From Valencia hispanica (taxonomy: Eukaryota > Chordata > Actinopteri > Cyprinodontiformes > Valenciidae), in contig OY747705.1 in NCBI GenBank assembly GCA_963556495.2, forward strand, positions 21,354,501 through 21,418,500: a stretch of DNA of 64,000 nt, given 5' to 3'. The notes beneath the pieces are model-generated. The model did no database searches. It was not told where the DNA came from and saw nothing but the letters and a program-made list of their open reading frames with translations. The first letter of the stretch is position 1. Every line of letters starts with the position of its first letter. The translations under genes and the position numbers were made by a program. Shown in pieces: positions 59,095 through 64,000 of the stretch.

Positions 59095-60178
59095 CTCCAA
59101 GTCCCACGAAAGGCTCCCAATTCTGCATGACGGTGGCAGGACGGGCTCAGGAGTCTCGGGGTCTGAATCAAGGGAAAACTGTCTGGACAGAGCGTCTGGT
59201 TTAATGTTTTTTGATCCGGGTCTGTAAGTGATGTCAAAATTGAACCTAGAGAAGAACAGGGACCAACGAAACTGTCTGGGGTTAAGACGTTTGGCATTTC
59301 TGAGGTATGCCAAATTCTCGTGGTCCGTTAGGATCAGAATCGGTAGTTCAGTTGCCTCCACCCAGTGCCTCCACTCCTCCAAGGCGAGTTTGATGGCCAA
59401 GAGTTCCCGGTCCCCCACATCGTATCGGTTCTCTGTGGGAGAAAATCTTTTCGAAAAGAAGGCACATGGGTGGAGCTTACCATCGGCCGTGGAAAGTTGG
59501 GAGAGGACTGCGCCAACGCCGGTGTTAGAAGCGTCGACCTCAAGGATGAATTGAGTCTCTGGGTCCGGTTGAATCAGGACAGGAGTTTGGGTGAAGCGCT
59601 GTTTGAGTTCCTTAAACGCACGGTCCGCCTCTTGGTTCCAGGAAAAAACATGTTTAGTGGACGTCAAAGCAGTGAGAGGAGCTGCAACGACGCTAAAACC
59701 TCTGATAAAGCGCCTGTAAAAATTGGCAAAGCCAAGGAACCGTTGGAGCTGCTTTCTGGTCTCAGGGGTGGGCCACTCCTCCACTGCTCGGATTTTGACT
59801 GGATCCGCCTTCATACGTCCTGCCTCAAAAATGTAGCCCAAAAAGACAACAGATGATTTGTGAAACTCACATTTTTCGGCCTTGACGTATAGACTGTTCT
59901 CCAATAACCTGGTAAGGACCTGCCGGACGTGGACTCTGTGTTCTTGAATATCTCTGGAAAAAATAAGAATGTCGTCGAGATATACAAAAACAAAAACATT
60001 AAGGAAATCGCGGAGGACATCATTAATGAGGGCCTGAAAAACTGCTGGAGCATTGGATAGACCAAACGGCATGACCTGGTACTCGAAATGGCCTATGTGG
60101 GTTTTGAAGGCGGTCTTCCACTCATCTCCTTCTCGGATTCTGATCAAATGGTAAGCATTGCGGAGATCTACTTTAAGT
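59095..60178 (-). pseudogene. Gypsy reverse transcriptase and RNase H
   Basis: Open for about 360 codons. RT palm motifs: [38 protein letters not shown], and YLDD in the catalytic box ([11 protein letters not shown]), then the thumb and connection [11 protein letters not shown]. RNase H follows with [32 protein letters not shown] and the region ending PDALSR. Entered by a frameshift near 60175, left by TGA at 59092. Confidence 0.93.
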
Positions 60179-60505
60179 GAAAACGTTGGCTTCTCGGACT
60201 GGTTCAAAAGTGGAAGAAATAAGAGGTAAGGAATATTTATTTTTTACGGTGATGTCATTCAGGGCCCTGTGATCAATGCATGGACGGAGGGTCTTGTCCT
60301 TCTTTTCAACGAAAAAGAAGCCTGCACCCATGGGAGAGGTGGACGGGCAGATCAAACCTGCTTTAAGTGACTCATTGATATACTTCTCCATAGCCTCTCT
60401 TTCTTTTTTGGCCAAGCTGAAGAGTCTACCAGCAGGCAGAGGAGAACCAGGCATGAGCTCAATGGCACAATCGTACGGACGATGAGGTGGAAGAGAAAGG
60501 GCTTT
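60173..60505 (-). pseudogene. Gypsy reverse transcriptase, N-terminal part
   Basis: Contains [59 protein letters not shown] and [13 protein letters not shown], the fingers part of the RT. In frame from about 60505 and shifted at about 60175 before the VDLRNAY block. Confidence 0.88.
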
Positions 60506-60960
60506 TTCTTGCTGAAGACGGGATAGAGGTCGTGATACTCAGAAGGAACTGAAGTAAGATCAGGTAGCGGTTCTGAACTCTCAGTTGCCTCATAGTGAGG
60601 AACAGCAGAACGTAGACAATCCGCATGACAAGCAGTACTCCAGGATTCAATATGTCTATTGGACCAGTTAATGACAGGATTATGTTTTTTAAGCCAAAGA
60701 TATCCAAGAACAATATCAGAATCAGTGATGGGAAAGACAAACAGACTAATTTCCTCATGATGATTCCCAGAAGTTATGAGGGTGAGATTTTTAGTTTTCT
60801 GAGAAATAGTAGTTAACTTGTGGCCATCTAATGCTGAAACGCAAAAAGTTTGATGAAGAGGTTCTACAGGGACAGAAAGTTTTTGAACCAACTGGAGACT
60901 GATCAAACTTTGCTCAGATCCAGAATCAAAGCATTAATGGACAGGTGGCGATCTCCTACC
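60505..60960 (-). pseudogene. Gypsy retroviral-type aspartic protease
   Basis: The DSG catalytic triad region (FDSGSEQSLISLQ) is on the minus strand at about 60890-60935, followed by the flap and core up to ITDSDIVLGYLWLKKHNPVI. The frame just before DSG differs, suggesting loss of a short tandem GATT. A further shift in an A-run near 60505 separates protease from RT. Confidence 0.82.
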
Positions 60961-61078
60961 ACAAGAGTAGCTGGAAACAGTAATCTGGGAGGTTGAGATG
61001 AAGCGCCCGCCAGAACTCCCAGCCTTAACGACAGGCTCCCCCTTTTGGGCGAATTGGGATTGGGATTTAAAAGCATTC
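60961..61078 (-). pseudogene. Gypsy gag-pol junction remnant
   Basis: Translates to fragments such as NAFKSQSQFAQKGEPVVKAG just before the protease. All further gag sequence, including the zinc knuckle, is absent. Confidence 0.6.
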
Positions 61079-61589
61079 TGTGGTAAACACAATCTGTCTG
61101 TATTTCACCATGACTCCATGTGACAAAAACTGTACTTCAAATCTCTAAACCTTTGCAAGCATTCAGGTAAACATTGCAATTTCTGCTCCAGTTCTGACCA
61201 GCATTGTTAGTCTTATATTTATACTTTATATTAGAGAGCCAAGCACTGATTGTGCAAGTCTCATTCTTCTGAACAAAGCCCGTCTTTGTTCACCCCATAA
61301 GGGTTTAACTACACCATAGTACTGTAGGTGTTAAAACTTTATTCTGAGGACAACGTCAGTCATGCCACTCAAGCTCTATAAGTCTGTCTAGAATTATTTT
61401 CGTCACATGTCGTTTGGCCCAAAAAGTCTCGTGCAGTTAATGCTGGACATGGGGTAGATGGAAGGGCTACACGTCCCTACCAATATTCAGCCGCTGCTGT
61501 GTCGTCACTATCAGTACAACCGCTATCCGTAGTGTTTAGTCAATGATTATGGCACACAAAGGGTTAAATGTCACCGGTCTCTGCTAGAA
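61079..61589. other. No gene seen
   Basis: Sequence between the broken gypsy 5' side and the candidate promoter; nothing recognised. Confidence 0.5.
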
Positions 61590-61690
61590 ACCCCGCCTCT
61601 AACCCATATATCGCTTCCTGATTGGCTGCCGGGTTCTCGCTAAGTTACATGTGATTGGCTGTTCCCGCTGTCATTCCATCTGCTCAAATC
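61590..61690 (+). promoter_or_regulatory. Candidate promoter with two inverted CCAAT boxes
   Basis: CCCCGCCTCT (61591) as a GC-box-like site, a TATA-like ATATAT at 61607, and ATTGGCT at 61621 and 61653, that is two inverted CCAAT (NF-Y type) boxes 32 bp apart. The gene model 61690-62439 follows. No functional evidence. Confidence 0.45.
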
Positions 61691-62439
61691 CCAGAGCGGT
61701 AAAGCTTGTCGAACTGTTAACGTCTCAAGCTACAACTGCTAGTTGGGCCGGAGGAGAGGCATCTGCGAGTGTAAGTTGTCAACACGTTTGGCATTTGTTC
61801 TGCCCGTGTCACATCGGCTAGATGTATTTTACTGGTGTCATTTACATTTTGTGTCTGTTTGTTTGTGTGCGTATGTGTGGGTGTGCGTGTGGGTGTGTGT
61901 GTGATGTAGGATTTGAAGGATGTCAAAGAAAAGAAAACTGGTTATAAGAGACTTCTTTAGGAGTCAAAGTGTAAGTTACTTCAAATTAGAATTAAATTAA
62001 AATATTAAAATAGAATATGCCAAAGAAATACACTTTTTAAAAGTTATTTTCTATTCTTATTCTCATTTATTCTTATTTTCATGTATTCTTGTAGAAAAGC
62101 GCAACTGTTTAAAAACATAAATACAAATTTATGGTGTAAATACAATAAAACTTCATATTCTAGATGATCATGGGATTTTATGTATCCATATTTTTGGGGG
62201 AATAAATTACACATAATAATAGTGTGAAAGTAAAGGCCTTTTTTTGCTCAGGCAATAACTTTACTATCAAACTCTGATCATTCTATTCCTAATCTGTTCG
62301 TCATCCATCAACATATTTTTGTTAGGCGACAGACAGCAGAGAGGCTGGAGGAGGTAGAGGAAGAGAGCCTGGAGTAGATGAAATGATAGAGGCTGGAGGA
62401 GGTAGAGGAGAAGCTGAAAAAGAGGCTGGAAATTCACAG
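61690..62439 (+). CDS. Candidate three-exon gene start (product unknown, transposase-like N-terminus)
   Basis: Exon 1 is noncoding and ends at 61770 before GTAAGT. Exon 2 is 61910-61970 (acceptor GATGTAG, donor GTAAGT) with ATG at 61920 encoding MSKKRKLVIRDFFRSQS. Exon 3 is 62326-62439 (acceptor TTTTTGTTAG, donor GTGAGG) encoding ATDSREAGGGRGREPGVDEM and on to EKEAGNSQ. Exons 2 and 3 join in phase 0 and stay open. The basic N-terminus followed by DFF resembles the start of fish hAT-derived ZMYM/TTF-type proteins and of PCNA-binding motifs; this is inference. Exon 3 has a 21-bp direct repeat (62341 and 62389). L2 insertions follow, so no later exon is visible. It may be a transposon gene start or a fragment. 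Confidence 0.45.
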
Positions 62440-62487
62440 GTGAGGTTAAATAATGCTGGATGTGTTAGTCATGAGATTCAGCACTGT

Positions 62488-62690
62488 GACAGATCAAATC
62501 AAATGTATTTATAAAGCGCTTTTCATGCAAACAGCAACACAAGGTGCTTTACATGACAAAAACAGTTTAAACAGAATAAAACAAGCCTTCACACACATAA
62601 TATAACATAGCGGTTAAAAAATGTTAGTATGACAATGATCTGAATAACAATGATTCACCCATGTGGCTTTAAATCCAGAGCCTTATATCT
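62488..62690 (-). mobile_element. LINE 3' fragment (minus)
   Basis: AGATCAAATCAAATGTATTT, TAAAGCGCTTTTCATGC and ACAAGGTGCTTTACATGAC form the L2-like 3' tail also seen at 19046. The 5' part is missing. Confidence 0.65.
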
Positions 62691-62693
62691 AAG

Positions 62694-64000
62694 AGGCAAG
62701 GCAAGTTTATTTGTATAGCACAATTCATGTTACAAGACAATTCAAAGTGCTTTACATAAAACATCAAAAGCATTACAGCTGGGTGCAGAAAAAGCAAAAG
62801 TACAGGAATAAAAACCATGATTAAAAAAAAAAAAAAAAATGAAAAAATCTTAAAACAAGCCGTGCAGATTTAAAACTTAGAATAAAAATCTAATCAAAAG
62901 CAGCTGAGAACAGGTGGGTCTTTAACCTGGATTTAAATAAACTGAGTGTTTCAGCTGATCTGAGGCTTTCTGGGAGTTTGTTCCAGACATGTGGAGAATA
63001 GAAGCTGATAGCAGCTTCTCCATGTCTGGTTCTGACTCTGGGAACTGATAAAAGACCGGATCCAGATGACCTGAGGGGTCGAGTAGGTTCATACTGGGTC
63101 AGGAGATCACTGATGTATTTTGGTCCTAAACCATTCTGAGCTTTATAGACCAGCAGCAGAACTTTGAAGTCTATCCTCTGACAGACAGGCAGCCAGTGTA
63201 AAGACCTCAGAGCTGGACTGATGTGGTCCACTTTTTTGGTCTTAGTGAGAACTCGAGCAGCAGAGTTCTGGATGAGCTGCAGTTTCCTAATTGATTTTTT
63301 AGGTAGACCTGTAAGGACGCTGTTACAATAATCAAGCCGACTAAAGATGAATGCATGGACTAGTTTTTCCAGGTCCTGCTGAGACATCAGATCTTTTATC
63401 CTTGAGATATTCTTAAGGTGATAGTAGGCAGATTTTGTGATTGCCTTAATGTGTCTTTCAAAGTTTAGGTCTGAGTCCATCACTACACCCAGATTTCTGA
63501 CATGGTTGATGGTTTTTAGGTGTATGGACTGAAGCCCTGTGGTGACCTTCAGTCTTTTCTCTTAGCTCCAAAGACAATTACCTCCGTTTTGTTTTTGTTC
63601 AACTGCAGAAAATTGTGGCACATCCAGTCATTAATTTCCTCAATGCATTTGCCAAGAGCCTGTACAGGCCCTTAGTCTTCCGGATGACATTCTAATATAT
63701 ATTTGTCTGTCTTCTGCGTAGCTATGGTAACTTATATTGTTGTTATTTATTACCTGTGCCAGTGGGAGCATATAGATGTTAAACAGAAGAGGTCCCAAGA
63801 TGGAACCCTGGGGAACCCCACATGTAATTCCCGTCTGCTCAGATGTAAAGTTACTTATTGACACAAAGTACTTCCTGTTCTCTAAGTACGTTTTGAACCA
63901 GTTTAGTACAGTGCCAGAGAGACCCACCCAGTTCTCCAGTCATTTGAGTAAAATAATGTGGTCAACTATATCAAATGCAGCACTGAGATCCAGTAAAACT
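62694..64000 (-). mobile_element. L2-type LINE (minus), runs off the window
   Basis: 3' end AGGCAAGGCAAGTTTATTTG at 62694, poly(A)-like run at 62821-62840 inside the 3' UTR, then RT coding sequence. Better preserved than the copy at 26692. Its 5' end lies beyond 64000. Confidence 0.9.
62890..64000 (-). pseudogene. L2 LINE reverse transcriptase, partial
   Basis: C-terminal ORF 62890-63483 is intact to its stop (MDSDLNFERHIKAITKSAYY, AFIFSRLDYCNSVLTGLPKK, AALRSLHWLPV-type block, KLPESLRSAETLSLFKSRLK). The RT core lies in 63640-63927 (GLSGTVLNWFKTYLENRKYF, GVPQGSILGPLLF) with the catalytic box read as YAEDR instead of YADDT. A frameshift or stop between 63483 and 63640 separates the two. The YAED change would remove one catalytic aspartate. 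Confidence 0.85.

Larger units (their letters stand above)
57011..61078 (-). mobile_element. Gypsy (chromodomain) LTR retrotransposon, 5' truncated
   Basis: Minus-strand element with 3' LTR (57011-57754), polypurine tract, and pol in the order protease, RT, RNase H, integrase, chromodomain from right to left. The 5' LTR, primer-binding site and nearly all of gag are missing: homology stops at about 61078. pol is broken by several frameshifts, a small deletion and a nonsense codon. The domain order and the chromodomain place it among Ty3/gypsy chromoviruses. Confidence 0.93.

Noticed and set aside
57965..59554. Plus-strand ORFs of 70-164 codons
   Set aside because: Antisense to gypsy pol, which explains their length.

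Overview
This window looks like nuclear DNA of a ray-finned (teleost) fish. The one convincing host coding gene is a vertebrate LINGO-family gene. Nearly everything else recognisable is the typical teleost repeat set: Tc1-like DD34E transposons, L2-type and other LINEs, a chromodomain gypsy element, hAT-, Harbinger- and CACTA-like elements, TTAA-flanked MITEs and (CA)n/(GGAT)n microsatellites. No tRNA, rRNA or CRISPR array was recognised.

Layout. 1-1.84 kb: a Tc1 copy with two nonsense codons, then an L2 fragment. 1.84-6.67 kb: AT-rich and gene-free, with a perfect hairpin and a local duplication. 6.68-7.93 kb: MITE-like element A with TTAA flanks. 8.24-10.14 kb: lingo3 on the minus strand, one complete coding exon (610 aa) preceded by a splice acceptor in the 5' UTR. 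11.36-13.67 kb: an old Tc1 broken by two LINE pieces. 14.11-17.98 kb: a CACTA-like element inside a CA microsatellite; it carries spliced gene exons and a nested Tc1. 19.2-22.2 kb: an old Tc1 split by a hAT-like fragment and a LINE with an intact reverse-transcriptase reading frame. 24.6-28.2 kb: a Tc1 with IR/DR ends, then a dead L2 LINE. 29.8-33.2 kb: a hAT element with a target duplication, containing a Harbinger-like element (with a MADF-like exon) and a palindromic MITE.

33.2-50.1 kb is mostly unannotatable. It holds a degraded Tc1, microsatellites, an interleaved pair of diverged duplications (40.4-41.8 kb), an L2 tail and a 335-bp MITE. 50.1-52.6 kb: a decayed LINE interrupted by element B, the inverted partner of element A. 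54.3-55.3 kb: another degraded Tc1. 57.0-61.1 kb: a minus-strand gypsy element with its 3' LTR and pol but no 5' LTR and almost no gag. 61.6-62.4 kb: a candidate promoter and three-exon gene start on the plus strand. 62.5-64.0 kb: L2 sequence on the minus strand, running off the window.

The genes do not form a pathway. lingo3 is the functional locus. The rest is a record of nested transposition: TTAA MITE over hAT-like MITE over a further MITE; CACTA over Tc1; Tc1 over LINE; hAT over Harbinger. Family assignments rest on motif recognition and remembered family features, not on searches. Coordinates of degraded repeats are approximate.
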